Shown: positions 8,154-16,376, counted from the stretch's first letter. The stretch: 64,000 nt of DNA from Bacillota bacterium (GCA_028724185.1 JAQYDN010000017.1:59313-123312), one strand, 5' to 3'. Program-made: numbers and translations. Notes: a model not told the origin generated them from the sequence alone.

Positions 8154-8567
8154 ATGGAACAATTGCTAAGACAACACGGTCTTAAGGCAACCAAGGGAAG
8201 GATCGAAGTACTCCGCCTCTTAAAGGAAGCTCATACGCCGATGTGCGCATCCGATGTGTATAAGCTCACCTCGAAACACACGACCTCGTCACTTTCGACG
8301 GTGTACCGCATTTTAAATCAACTGACGGACATCGGCCTGCTCGAAGCGTCGGTTCAACAGGAGGATGTGACGTATTACGAATACAAGGAAGACGAACACA
8401 ATCACTACATCGTCTGCTCGTCTTGCGGAAAGTTTACGCCCATCCACAACTGTCCCCTCGACGACTTGGACGACCACATCATCCAGTCGACGGGCTACAC
8501 CATCACCGGCCACAGCTTTCAACTCGAGGGGATTTGTCCGGACTGCCAAAAGAAGTTAAATCCATAA
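8154..8567 (+). CDS. Fur-family metalloregulator (probably Zur-like)
   Basis: 137 residues: N-terminal winged helix (about 1-80, TTSSLSTVYRILNQLTDIGLL recognition region), metal-site residues H82/H84 in EHNHYIVC, and two CxxC pairs C88/C91 and C128/C131 that form the structural zinc site of the family. Divergent from znuACB, which suggests control of that operon by zinc, hence Zur-like; PerR or Fur roles cannot be excluded. ATG at 8154 follows AAGGAG; TATGAT at 8119-8124 may be its -10. It ends before a bidirectional terminator. Confidence 0.88.
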   Translation: MEQLLRQHGLKATKGRIEVLRLLKEAHTPMCASDVYKLTSKHTTSSLSTVYRILNQLTDIGLLEASVQQEDVTYYEYKEDEHNHYIVCSSCGKFTPIHNCPLDDLDDHIIQSTGYTITGHSFQLEGICPDCQKKLNP

Positions 8568-8594
8568 ATGCCTCCGCGCACAATTCATCCATCG

Positions 8595-8623
8595 AAAAAA
8601 CGCAGGGTCGCCCCTGCGTTTTT
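8595..8623. terminator. Bidirectional terminator
   Basis: CGCAGGG / CCCTGCG stem with 4-base loop, A-run before and T-run after, so it works on both strands between the convergent Fur-family and MFS genes. Confidence 0.9.
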
Positions 8624-8655
8624 GTATGTCTTCTTTTATAAAGGCCGCACAATCT

Positions 8656-9819
8656 CTATGCGCGCACGCGCTTCTTCCTTTTGACGTAGAGGGCGAAGAG
8701 CACGCTCAAACCCGTAAACGCCATGTTTAAGACGACGATCGCAAGAGGTGCCGCCTCGCCTGCGGCGTGGGTGATGACTCCCGCGAGGGCGAGGACGACG
8801 TAGTTGGCGATGGAAGATGCGATCATGACGACCGAGGTGATCTTCCCTTTGTGGAGCGGATAATACGCATTCGCCTCCGCGACGACGAGCTGCAGCACCC
8901 CGCCGGCGCCGGCGTAGCCGATTAAAAAGCCGCCGATCACAGCCGACAGCGGCGTGCGCACGAAGTAGACGATAGCGAGCGCGATAAGACAAATCGCGGG
9001 ATAGAGGATGAGCACATCCTCGGTGTCGATCTTCTTTAAGACGACAAATGCCGTGAGCAAGATCGCCAAGATCGTGCCGAGCGCGTAAAATGCCTGGATC
9101 TTCGACGGATCCGCCATGCCGTAGAGGGCGCCGAGTTCCTGATTACAGTTGAGCCACAAGGTAAACGTCGCGGTCGTCGTAAAGCCCATAAAGACGACGG
9201 GCAGCACCTCGCGCCGAATGTGAAAGCGCGCATCCGCATCCTTCGGAGCCGCCTGCATCTCGGGAAAGGGCAAAAAGGCGATGAGGACGCCGTCGATCGC
9301 GATCAATACGCCCATCAGGATAAATACCGCGCGATACGACAGCGCCGCGGCCGACGCCATGCCGATGATAAAGGGCAAAACGAATTGACCGATCGACATC
9401 GAAAACTTCGTAAACATATTGGCCTTGGCGCCCCGCTCCCCGAAAATTTCCAACACCGTCGGCGTGACGCAGGTATCTAAAAACGAGTTGGCGATCCCGC
9501 CGAAGACGGCGAGTGCATAGGCGCCTCTCGCGGTCTTCGACGCCGCGATGCCGATAAAATAGAGTACGTAAAATGCGACGCCGACAAGCCCCGAGACCTT
9601 TCGTCCGAAGCGGTCGGAGGCGTAGCCCGAAAGGGGAAGCGCGATCAGCCGACCCAGTCCCAAAGCCGCGATGACTTGGAGCACCGTCGCAATCCCCGGC
9701 GCTCCCCACGCGCCGACCAAGGCCTCTTTGTACTGCGAGAGAATGGATACGCCGATCCCGTGGATGAAATATGTAAAGTACAGGGCGCACGCCGTCGCGA
9801 TCAAATTTTTCTTTTTCAT
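8656..9819 (-). CDS. Major facilitator superfamily transporter
   Basis: 387 residues with twelve predicted membrane helices. Visible MFS signatures are the cytoplasmic loop GYASDRFGRKVSGLVG between helices 2 and 3 and a related loop after helix 8. The substrate is not apparent. I use the ATG at 9819, which follows GAGGAGAGGTAC; the upstream ATG at 9846 lies immediately after a terminator-like hairpin. The leader contains that hairpin (9850-9876), so expression may be controlled by attenuation. Confidence 0.85.
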   Translation of the reverse strand: MKKKNLIATACALYFTYFIHGIGVSILSQYKEALVGAWGAPGIATVLQVIAALGLGRLIALPLSGYASDRFGRKVSGLVGVAFYVLYFIGIAASKTARGAYALAVFGGIANSFLDTCVTPTVLEIFGERGAKANMFTKFSMSIGQFVLPFIIGMASAAALSYRAVFILMGVLIAIDGVLIAFLPFPEMQAAPKDADARFHIRREVLPVVFMGFTTTATFTLWLNCNQELGALYGMADPSKIQAFYALGTILAILLTAFVVLKKIDTEDVLILYPAICLIALAIVYFVRTPLSAVIGGFLIGYAGAGGVLQLVVAEANAYYPLHKGKITSVVMIASSIANYVVLALAGVITHAAGEAAPLAIVVLNMAFTGLSVLFALYVKRKKRVRA

Positions 9820-9846
9820 GTACCTCTCCTCATGAATTCCCTTCAT

Positions 9847-9878
9847 AAAAAAAGATGACCCGCGAGGTCACCTTTTTT
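9847..9878 (-). terminator. Terminator-like hairpin in the leader of the MFS gene
   Basis: On the minus strand GGTGACC-TCGCG-GGTCATC is followed by seven T residues, ending just before the MFS start region. It is not needed by the upstream gene, which has its own terminator at 10025-10064, so it probably ends a short leader or small RNA. Confidence 0.6.
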
Positions 9879-10024
9879 CCGGCTGAACGCCGCATCGATG
9901 GGATGCCTTTCCGATTTTGGTAAGCAACAGTAAGTAAGAAACAACTCTAAGTAATTAACTTATAGCTAGGAGTAAGCAGGCATATCTGTCCACCGATTGC
10001 ATACATTATTACATGAAACACATA
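9879..10024 (-). ncRNA. Possible leader or small RNA upstream of the MFS gene
   Basis: About 150 bp lie between two terminators that both face the minus direction. If a promoter lies here the transcript would be a short RNA ending at 9847, or a regulated leader. The sequence contains repeated TTACTT/TACTTA elements and a GCATC/GATGC pair. No known riboswitch class is recognised. Confidence 0.25.
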
Positions 10025-10064
10025 AAAAAGCAATACATTCCGAGGGGGAATGTATTGCTTTTTC
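10025..10064. terminator. Strong terminator after the nitroreductase operon
   Basis: AAAGCAATACATTCC / GGAATGTATTGCTTT stem of about 15 bp with loop GAGGG and T-runs on both sides; immediately follows the stop at 10066 on the minus strand. Confidence 0.92.
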
Positions 10065-10065
10065 T

Positions 10066-10485
10066 TTACAAACGTGCTATTTCTCTCAGTGCTTCGTCGA
10101 TGCCGCGGGTCATCGCCTCAAATTCCACCGGATTTTGTTTCTCGCCGACGGAAAAAAGTGTCTCTCCCGCGATTTGAAAGTTGACGGAGAGGAGGTCGTC
10201 TTCGATTTCGACGTAAAAGCCCACGCGGGGATCCTCGATCGTCGCCTCGAATCCGTAGCTATCGCCGTCCAAAATGGCGAGACAGTTTTCGTAGATTTCC
10301 TCGAGCTCCGAAAAGCGGAAAAAGCTGTCCTCCAGCTCGAAGGCGCGCTCGCCGTCCTTCCCGCGAATGCGGCAGATTAAATAGTCGGTATTGTAGGGCA
10401 TGCCCGCGCCCCATCCAGGCGGATATTCGTATTCCAATAATTCGACGCCGACTTCTTTTTGGCCTTCCTTCAGTTTCAGCATCAT
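10066..10485 (-). CDS. Conserved hypothetical, WapI-like
   Basis: 139 residues, acidic, soluble. The pattern VELLEYEYPPGWG..YNTDYLICRIRG followed by an acidic aromatic region resembles the WapI-type family (named from a contact-toxin immunity protein but widely present without toxins). I see no toxin gene next to it. It overlaps the stop of the nitroreductase gene; two adjacent ATGs (10485, 10482) follow AAGGAG, the second with better spacing. Last gene of a three-gene operon. Confidence 0.45.
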   Translation of the reverse strand: MMLKLKEGQKEVGVELLEYEYPPGWGAGMPYNTDYLICRIRGKDGERAFELEDSFFRFSELEEIYENCLAILDGDSYGFEATIEDPRVGFYVEIEDDLLSVNFQIAGETLFSVGEKQNPVEFEAMTRGIDEALREIARL

Positions 10486-11243
10486 GACTCCTTCACTCCC
10501 AAATGAAATCCCTGTTTCTCCGCGATCATCGCGAGTTTCGCCCGCTTCTCCGTCGCTCCCTTAAGCCGCGTGACGACCTGATCGGAAAACGAGTCGACGC
10601 GTCGGTTGGCCTCCCGCAAGTCGTAGTAAGTCCGCATCTCCTCGTCGTAGTCGGCGATGAGCTCCAGATAGTTATCATATTCGCGGTAGCCGTCTTCGAA
10701 GAATTTAAATTCCATCGGCATCCTGGGCTTGAGTTGCGGCGATTGGTTCGGTTCCCCGAATCCGAGCCCCACCACGGGAAAGGTCAGCTTCGGGAGATGC
10801 AAAAGCTCGATCAACGCCTCGGCGTCGTTTAACACGCTCCCCAGATAGACCACCCCGAGGCCCGCCGCTTCGATCGCGTTGGTCACATTTTGCGCCGCGA
10901 GGCAGGCATCGGTAAAGCCCTGAAAGAAACGATCGGCGTCGGCTTCGGCCTCGAGCGTATAGCCCTTCTCGCGCGCAATTCTGCTGTTGCGGTACACGTC
11001 CACGATAAAGATCCAAAGCTCCGGCGCCCGCGCGATGTATTCCTGTCCGCCGATTTCGGCGATGGCGCGCTTAATTTCCTTATCGACGATGCGAATAATG
11101 GAATACGACTGCATTCCCGTCGAGGTCGCCGTGCGATTGGCGACCTCTTTCAGGCGCTCGACAAGTTTTGAATCGACCGCTTCGTCTTTAAATTCCCGAA
11201 TCGTGCGGTGATTTAATTGCGTTTGAAAGTTTGCTTGATTCAC
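10482..11243 (-). CDS. NAD(P)H nitroreductase (NfsA/NfrA family)
   Basis: About 253 residues of the flavin-dependent nitroreductase family: LNHRTIREFKDEAV at the start binds FMN phosphate, QSYSIIRI and IEAAGLGVVYLGSV are typical, and GLGFGEPNQSPQLKPR is the NfsA-type FMN-binding loop. These enzymes reduce quinones, nitro compounds or flavins with NAD(P)H. I favour the GTG at 11243 because AGGGAG lies 9 bp upstream; the ATG at 11252 would touch the ribosome site. It overlaps or abuts both neighbours. Confidence 0.85.
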   Translation of the reverse strand: MNQANFQTQLNHRTIREFKDEAVDSKLVERLKEVANRTATSTGMQSYSIIRIVDKEIKRAIAEIGGQEYIARAPELWIFIVDVYRNSRIAREKGYTLEAEADADRFFQGFTDACLAAQNVTNAIEAAGLGVVYLGSVLNDAEALIELLHLPKLTFPVVGLGFGEPNQSPQLKPRMPMEFKFFEDGYREYDNYLELIADYDEEMRTYYDLREANRRVDSFSDQVVTRLKGATEKRAKLAMIAEKQGFHLGVKES

Positions 11244-11248
11244 TCTGA

Positions 11249-11785
11249 TCATCTCCCTTTTTTATATTTAAGATATTTAATCCAAAGGTCGCCGATCTCG
11301 GCCGTCGACTCCAGGGTCTTAATTTGCAGCCGGAGGAGCGTCTCGAAGGCGTCGGCCATGAGTGCGTCCAAATCGTCGTCCGTCGACCGCTTGATGTAGC
11401 CGTCGCCGTCCTTTGCATAGAGTTCGATCACCATCTCCCCCGGACCCGACGCGTCGTCTTTGTGTTCCACCTCGACGGCGAGGGGCCGTCTCGTCGGCAT
11501 CAGCGCGTTCATCTCGCGCATGGCGGGCAACTGGTAAGGCGACTCGATCGGACCGAATTCGCGGTCTCCGAAGACATCGTAAAGCGCCTCGCGCTCCTCG
11601 AGGTGTAAGTAGACGCCTCGCTCGTCCACGTCTTCGACCGTATAGTAGACCGCCTCGTCTCCCAACAGCCAAAGACCGTCTCCCGGCTTCAGACGCGCGC
11701 CATACTCCTTTTGAAGGGGCATAAAGCCCTCCTCGTTCGGTCGCTTTGTCGTATAGAAATAATATTTGTCGCTCTTCACGTCCAT
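11249..11785 (-). CDS. Hypothetical protein
   Basis: 178 residues, soluble and acidic, no family recognised. The first half has a beta-rich look (KYYFYTTKRP, LWLLGDEAVYYTVEDVDE) and the second half helical segments (LMADAFETLLRLQI). I use the ATG at 11785 after GAGGAG; the frame continues upstream to 11824 without a site. First gene of the operon with the nitroreductase and the WapI-like gene, so a common redox or stress role is possible but unproven. Confidence 0.6.
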   Translation of the reverse strand: MDVKSDKYYFYTTKRPNEEGFMPLQKEYGARLKPGDGLWLLGDEAVYYTVEDVDERGVYLHLEEREALYDVFGDREFGPIESPYQLPAMREMNALMPTRRPLAVEVEHKDDASGPGEMVIELYAKDGDGYIKRSTDDDLDALMADAFETLLRLQIKTLESTAEIGDLWIKYLKYKKGR

Positions 11786-11810
11786 AACCGCTCCTCGCCC
11801 TCTAAAAAGA

Positions 11811-11835
11811 AAAGGTACCGCCAAACGGTACCTTT
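11811..11835. terminator. Terminator after the small spore-surface-like gene
   Basis: AAAGGTACC / GGTACCTTT stem with 7-base loop and T-run on both strands; lies downstream of the 64-residue gene. Confidence 0.88.
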
Positions 11836-11847
11836 TTATAGTCGGAA

Positions 11848-12042
11848 TTATTTCGCGTTTTCGTTAATCCATTCCATGGATTTTTCGACCGCTTCGTCGG
11901 TCGGAACTTCGACGCGAGTTTCGGGATCCTTGCCCTCGACTTCACCGTAGATATCGGAAGCGGGTGACTTTGCTTCGTTTTGGTTTTCTTGTTGTCTTCT
12001 GGATTGTGCTTTTTCTACTCTCTTATCTTTTTTGTCTACCAT
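11848..12042 (-). CDS. Small hydrophilic protein, DUF3787-like
   Basis: 64 residues, very rich in charged residues and Q/N. The C-terminal half (VEVPTDEAVEKSMEWINENA) matches the pattern of DUF3787 proteins, small Clostridia proteins with a P-S/T-x-E-x-V-E-x-A-x-x-W-V-D-E-N ending, some of which are called spore-surface proteins. Nothing else here shows the organism forms spores. ATG follows TAGGAGGATATC directly after rlmH, so it is the last gene of tpx-rlmH. Confidence 0.55.
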   Translation of the reverse strand: MVDKKDKRVEKAQSRRQQENQNEAKSPASDIYGEVEGKDPETRVEVPTDEAVEKSMEWINENAK

Positions 12043-12051
12043 GATATCCTC

Positions 12052-12531
12052 CTATTTATGATACACGTGGCCGCTGTGAATGCGGCTCGCCCTGTAAATT
12101 TGTTCGAGTAATACCGGTCGCATCAACGTATGCGGGAGCGTCATGGGCGAAAAGGAAAGGCATAGATCGCCTCTCGCCTTCACTCGGGGACTCATCCCCA
12201 TACTTGAACCGATGATAAAGACGACTCGACCGCGAGTCTCTTCGAGCTTACTGAAAAGCGTCTTTGAAAATGTAACCGAGTCCATCGACTTTCCCTCGAT
12301 CACGAGGGGAATGCAAAAGTCATCCGATTGAACCTTACTTAAAATTCGGTCGGCCTCCTTCTCGAGGACCTTGGCCTTTTCCTTCTCCGATAAATGTTCC
12401 GGTGCGCGCTCGTCTTTTAATTCAATAATTTCTACGGGTACGTAAGCGTTCAGGCGTTTGACGTACTCGTCGGTCAACGCCTGAAGTGCCCGGCTCTTCA
12501 GTTTCCCGAGAGCGATGACGCGCAACTGCAT
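12052..12531 (-). CDS. rlmH: 23S rRNA (pseudouridine1915-N3)-methyltransferase
   Basis: 159 residues, the standard RlmH length. This SPOUT-knot methyltransferase modifies helix 69 of 23S rRNA on 70S ribosomes. The C-terminal LSFSPMTLPHTLMRPVLLEQIYRA and final GHVYHK are near-invariant in the family; the cofactor loop reads IIGSSMGMS. Starts 3 bp after the stop of tpx. Confidence 0.95.
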   Translation of the reverse strand: MQLRVIALGKLKSRALQALTDEYVKRLNAYVPVEIIELKDERAPEHLSEKEKAKVLEKEADRILSKVQSDDFCIPLVIEGKSMDSVTFSKTLFSKLEETRGRVVFIIGSSMGMSPRVKARGDLCLSFSPMTLPHTLMRPVLLEQIYRASRIHSGHVYHK

Positions 12532-12534
12532 CGA

Positions 12535-13047
12535 CTACAGAAGTTCCTTAACGGCTTCGAGCGCCTTGTCGTAATCCGGATGATCGGTTACTTCTTGTAC
12601 GTATTCGACGTATTTTACTTCGTCGTCTTCGCCGACGATGACGATGCCTCGGGTCAGGAGGCGAAGGCCTTCCATCAAGAAACCGTATTTCATGCCGAAG
12701 TCGCACTCTTGATAGTCGCTCACGAGTTTCGCGCGGTCGATGTTTTCGGCAGCGCCGAAGCGTTCCTGTGCAAACGGCAAGTCGTTGGAAATGGTGACGA
12801 CGTGGACGTTTTCTCCGAGTTCTGTCGCCATTTCGTTAAACTTGCTCGTTTGAATCGAGCATACGCCGGTGTCGATAGACGGTACGACCGAGTAAAGGCG
12901 AATCTTTCCGTCCAACTCTTTCGAATCGAAGGGACTTAAGTCGTTGTTGACCGCCTTAAACTCGGGCGCTTTATCTCCTACTTTAATTTCTTCACCTAAA
13001 ATATTGACCGGATTTCCACCGAATGTTATATCTTTTCTGTTGTCCAT
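12535..13047 (-). CDS. tpx: Thiol peroxidase (Tpx) lacking the usual resolving cysteine
   Basis: 170 residues of the atypical 2-Cys peroxiredoxin Tpx, which reduces lipid and hydrogen peroxides with thioredoxin. The peroxidatic cysteine is C63 in PSIDTGVCSIQT. The family's resolving cysteine, in the segment LPFAQxRxCGA, is replaced: here the text is LPFAQERFGAAE, with glycine at that place. Another cysteine, C115 in QECDFG, could take over. ATG follows TTTTAGGAGG. It heads tpx-rlmH-small gene. Confidence 0.93.
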   Translation of the reverse strand: MDNRKDITFGGNPVNILGEEIKVGDKAPEFKAVNNDLSPFDSKELDGKIRLYSVVPSIDTGVCSIQTSKFNEMATELGENVHVVTISNDLPFAQERFGAAENIDRAKLVSDYQECDFGMKYGFLMEGLRLLTRGIVIVGEDDEVKYVEYVQEVTDHPDYDKALEAVKELL

Positions 13048-13219
13048 GCTGAAAACCTCCTAAAATTGCTGTTTCACATCCTCTATTATTTATATCCTAC
13101 CAATGGTCTATACAAACAAAAGAATGCGATCTTTTTAAAGATTTTTGCAGCGCCCCCTTCCCTTTTAAATATTCTCAACTGTACTATAATAAGAATACTA
13201 AGTCTTTTGAGGAGGAACT

Positions 13220-14431
13220 ATGGAATTGAAACACCGTGCCGTCGTCATGGGCACGAATTACTATATCGGTCTCGCTATCGTAAGAAACTTGGGACGACAC
13301 AATATCAAAGTCACGACCATGGACTACGAACCGTCCCCCTATGGCATCAGTAAGTACGCGGACAAGTCGCTGATCGTTCCGCACTACCAAAAAGAGGAGG
13401 AGCGCCTCGTCAAGTCGATGATCGCCTACGCCGAAAGCTTGGAAGAAAAGCCGGTCTTGTTCCTGTCGTCGGATCCGTACGTGGAATTCTTCGACCGCAA
13501 CTTCGACGCGCTCAAAGAGCACTACCTCTTCCCCATGGATCAAAAGGGATTGCTCTCGAGCATCATGGATAAGGATTCGCTCGTCAACTATACCGACCGC
13601 TACGGTATTCCGACGCCCGAAAAAATTCTTTGCGACGAAGAAGACCTCGTCGAACGCGTCGACGAGGAGATCGGCTACCCCTGCATCTTAAAGCCGAAAG
13701 ATTCCGCAAGCTTCGTCCAGCTGTTTAGAGAAAAAGCCTTCGTCTTAAAAAATAAAGACATGCTCATCGACCGCTTAGAGCTCGTCGAAAATACGCCGGA
13801 ATGCGATACATCCGACTGCTTTGTTCAGCGCATCGTCAAGGGCCCCGAGTCCAACTGCTACAGCGCCGACCTCTACTACGGCCCCGGTACGGAACTCAAG
13901 GGCTTTCTCACCACCGAAAAAATTCGCCAATGGCCCAACAACTTCGGCGCGAGTACCTACGCCAAACAGGTGTGGATACCCGAGCTCATCCCCCTCGTCG
14001 ATCCCCTCTTTCAAGGCGTAAAATTCAGAGGATTCGCCGAAGTCGAACTCAAGCGAGACGAGAGGACGGGCGTCGTCTATCTCATCGAGATCAACGTCCG
14101 CTTTATCAACTTTACGGAAATGCTCTGCCACCTGGGCTTCGAGACGCCCTATATGTATTATATGGACGCGACCGGCGGAGACATCCCCGAGAAATTCATC
14201 ACCTACGACACGGACTGCCACTGGAAGTATAAACACGAGGACATCTCCGCCGTCCGCGGGTACCTGCGCACAAAGCAGATGACTTTCGGACAAATCGTCA
14301 GCGACTATAAATTTAAAAAAGTCAACTCGACGTGGGCGTGGGACGACATGGGCCCCGGATTTAACTACTTCGGCCACCTGGTTAAAAAAGAATTCTCGAA
14401 ACTGAGCAGAAAACTCTCTAAAAAATCATAA
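13220..14431 (+). CDS. ATP-grasp carboxylate-amine ligase, COG3919 type (possible D-Asp/D-Glu ligase)
   Basis: 403 residues: an N-terminal Rossmann-like domain (VVMGTNYYIGLAIVRNLG, 1-120), the ATP-grasp middle (YPCILKPKD, about 152-160) and the metal-binding end (AEVELKRDER..YLIEINVRF, about 268-295). This is the group that contains AslA/Aslfm, the ligase that adds D-aspartate to the lysine of peptidoglycan precursors. Peptoniphilaceae and relatives have D-Asp or D-Glu cross-bridges, so this role is plausible but not proven. A lone gene on the plus strand with GGAGGA site and its own terminator. Confidence 0.65.
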   Translation: MELKHRAVVMGTNYYIGLAIVRNLGRHNIKVTTMDYEPSPYGISKYADKSLIVPHYQKEEERLVKSMIAYAESLEEKPVLFLSSDPYVEFFDRNFDALKEHYLFPMDQKGLLSSIMDKDSLVNYTDRYGIPTPEKILCDEEDLVERVDEEIGYPCILKPKDSASFVQLFREKAFVLKNKDMLIDRLELVENTPECDTSDCFVQRIVKGPESNCYSADLYYGPGTELKGFLTTEKIRQWPNNFGASTYAKQVWIPELIPLVDPLFQGVKFRGFAEVELKRDERTGVVYLIEINVRFINFTEMLCHLGFETPYMYYMDATGGDIPEKFITYDTDCHWKYKHEDISAVRGYLRTKQMTFGQIVSDYKFKKVNSTWAWDDMGPGFNYFGHLVKKEFSKLSRKLSKKS

Positions 14432-14545
14432 GTACAAAAAGTACAAACCGTATCGGTGTTCAATGATCAAAATACCCCGATACCGCCGTTCTCGCGTCAA
14501 GGACGAATCGACGCGCCATATAACCTCATACAGCCAAAATATCGC

Positions 14546-14569
14546 ATAGCCTCCTCGAAGGGAGGCTAT
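14546..14569 (+). terminator. Terminator of the ATP-grasp ligase gene
   Basis: ATAGCCTCC / GGAGGCTAT stem, loop TCGAAG, followed by TTTTTATG on the plus strand. Confidence 0.8.
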
Positions 14570-14794
14570 TTTTATGTTTTAAAGAATATCAACCCATTAT
14601 TATCCGCCAAAACGATATAAAGACGTGCCTATCTTGATCACCATTTCGAAAAAACTCTTACGGACGATGGGGTTAAGATGCGCATCGCTAAATCGCGGCG
14701 GGGAGCCATATCTCAAGTGGCGGGGTTTTTGGCGGGGTATTGATGCAAATGCAGCAAAAGATAGCGGTATACAGCAAAAAAGATAAAATAAAAA

Positions 14795-14829
14795 ACGGCT
14801 TGATTGCAACGCTACAAGCAATCAGCCGT
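14795..14829 (-). terminator. Terminator of tRNA-Ser
   Basis: ACGGCTGATTGC pairs with GCAATCAAGCCGT (one bulge), followed on the minus strand by TTTTTTATTTTATC; lies 9 bp past the tRNA. Confidence 0.85.
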
Positions 14830-14837
14830 CTACAAAA

Positions 14838-14926
14838 TGGCGGAGCGGGTGGGATTCGAACCCACGTGCCCGTGAAGGCAAACTGATTTCGAGTCAGCCC
14901 CGTTATGACCACTTCGATACCGCTCC
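14838..14926 (-). tRNA. tRNA-Ser (anticodon CGA)
   Basis: 89 bases including an encoded 3' CCA. Acceptor GGAGCGG pairs with CCGCTCC, anticodon loop CTCGAAA gives CGA (reads UCG), a long variable arm typical of serine tRNAs follows, and the T-loop GGGTTCGAATCCC is present. Confidence 0.96.
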
Positions 14927-15005
14927 AAGACATATTGAGTTAACATGTCTATTATACAGGATTTCTTAGATTTTTCAAAGGTTGATTTTAATAATTTTTT
15001 CCCCA

Positions 15006-16157
15006 CTAATATTTTACATAATTTAGCGGGTTTTGCGCCTTGCCGTTTACGCGCACTTCGAAGTGAAGATGGCTGCCGGTGCTTCTGCCGGTACTGCCCA
15101 TCTTCGCAACGGATTCTCCTTGTTTGACCGTCTGTCCGACGCGCACGTCGATGCGACTTAAGTGCGCGTAACGCGTCGTGTAGCCGTTTTGATGGTCGAT
15201 GATGACGAGGTTGCCGTACGTTCCCGCAGGACCCGCCTTGGTGACGACGCCGCCGTCTGCGGCCTTGATGTCGGTGCCGACGCCATTGGCGACGTCGATT
15301 CCGTAGTGGAAGCGTCCCCAGCGCGGACCGAAGGGAGAGGTTAAGCGCCCGATCGTCGGGTTTTTAAAGGTCCCCGTCGCGTAGCCTTCTTTGGTGCCGA
15401 CGACGACGATTTCGGGGACGGCCTCGCGACTTAAGCGACTACCCTCCGCGACGGAGGAGACGACTTGTCCGTCCTGTTTTTGCACGCGCATGGTCGTCTC
15501 CACTTGTCCCTCGACGCCCTTGCGCTCGACGATGCGTTCCGTCTTCAGGCGATTGGCGTCTTTTTTAACCGTCGTCGCGTAGGGAAGGTTTTGAACCGAT
15601 TTGACGACTTCTTCGGTCGAGACGCGAATCATCGGCGCCGACTTCAGGATGTTAATCTTCGAGCCCTTGGTCACCGGATCTTCCCAGTTCGGGTTGATCG
15701 CCTTGATCTCATCCAAGGTCATGTTAAATTTTTTGGCGATGGATTCGAGCGATTCCGTCTCCTCGGCGACGTAGACGGCTTCCTGTTTCCCGCCCTCGGC
15801 CAACAGTTTAAACGCGCTGTCGACGGTTTGGATCTCGCCTTCATAAGGTTCGGTCTTGACGGAAAGCTCCGGTTCGATCGTCATGCCGACCAACTGAGAT
15901 CCCTCGGACTTGAAATGATTTTGTAACTTCTGTACCAACGCCTCGTAATCGGCTTCGCTCTTTAAAAGGCAAAGGGGTTTATCGCCGACAAACAGCGTTA
16001 CGGCCTCTTCGTTCGTCTCTTCTTTATTCATTTCATGCTCAATCGCCGTATTCTGTGCACTTTCCGGCGCTTCGGCGTAAACATTCGCGTGGAAACCGGC
16101 GAATGCTAAAGTTGCGGCGAGCGATGTAATCATGAATGTCTTTTTGATCTGTCTCAA
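15006..16157 (-). CDS. Secreted LysM-G5-M23 peptidase
   Basis: About 383 residues. Signal peptide (RQIKKTFMITSLAATLAFAGF), a LysM-like carbohydrate-binding module (VAEETESLESIAKKFNMTLDEI, about 130-175), a G5 domain (about 190-265) and a C-terminal M23 metalloendopeptidase with HYGIDVA (zinc H and D) and HLHFEV plus TRYAHLS. Such proteins cut peptidoglycan cross-links at the cell surface. I choose the TTG at 16157 because TAGGAAGTGG sits 8 bp upstream and the signal peptide then begins at MRQIKK; the ATGs at 16199/16190 have no ribosome site. TATAAT lies near 16250 on the minus strand. Confidence 0.9.
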   Translation of the reverse strand: MRQIKKTFMITSLAATLAFAGFHANVYAEAPESAQNTAIEHEMNKEETNEEAVTLFVGDKPLCLLKSEADYEALVQKLQNHFKSEGSQLVGMTIEPELSVKTEPYEGEIQTVDSAFKLLAEGGKQEAVYVAEETESLESIAKKFNMTLDEIKAINPNWEDPVTKGSKINILKSAPMIRVSTEEVVKSVQNLPYATTVKKDANRLKTERIVERKGVEGQVETTMRVQKQDGQVVSSVAEGSRLSREAVPEIVVVGTKEGYATGTFKNPTIGRLTSPFGPRWGRFHYGIDVANGVGTDIKAADGGVVTKAGPAGTYGNLVIIDHQNGYTTRYAHLSRIDVRVGQTVKQGESVAKMGSTGRSTGSHLHFEVRVNGKAQNPLNYVKY

Positions 16158-16337
16158 TATAATCCCACTTCCTAATTTATTGTATGTCATTGTTTGCATT
16201 GGGTTAAGCGCTCGTTACCTTTTTGTAACTCTTTTGACGCGCACGATGGGTATTATAACAGAATCGTCGCCGACTACTGTGGCATTTATGCTACATAATG
16301 ATTACATTTAGATGACAAACGTATAATAAACACAAAA

Positions 16338-16376
16338 AAATACCGAAGTCCGCCGCGTCGCTTTCTTCGGTATTCG
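16338..16376 (-). terminator. Terminator of nrdJ
   Basis: ATACCGAAG / CTTCGGTAT stem with 16-base loop followed by an eight-T run on the minus strand; 45 bp past the nrdJ stop. Confidence 0.8.

Larger units (their letters stand above)
14432..14837. other. Non-coding stretch with terminator and tRNA-flanking sequence
   Basis: Holds the terminator of the ATP-grasp gene (14546-14569), an imperfect inverted repeat around 14445-14490 (GTATCGG...CCGATAC), and about 200 bp flanking the 3' end of tRNA-Ser that contain short frames but no convincing gene. Confidence 0.6.

Noticed and set aside
9847..9880. T-box-like core (GGTGACCTCGCGG) in front of the MFS gene
   Set aside because: The consensus AGGGTGGNACCGCG is not met, no stem I with specifier loop is evident, and the same bases form the terminator stem itself.
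10066..10485. Toxin-immunity pair because of the WapI-like fold
   Set aside because: No toxin gene is adjacent; the family is widespread without toxins.
14600..14933. Minus-strand frames overlapping tRNA-Ser
   Set aside because: They read through a tRNA and its terminator; composition is not that of a protein gene.
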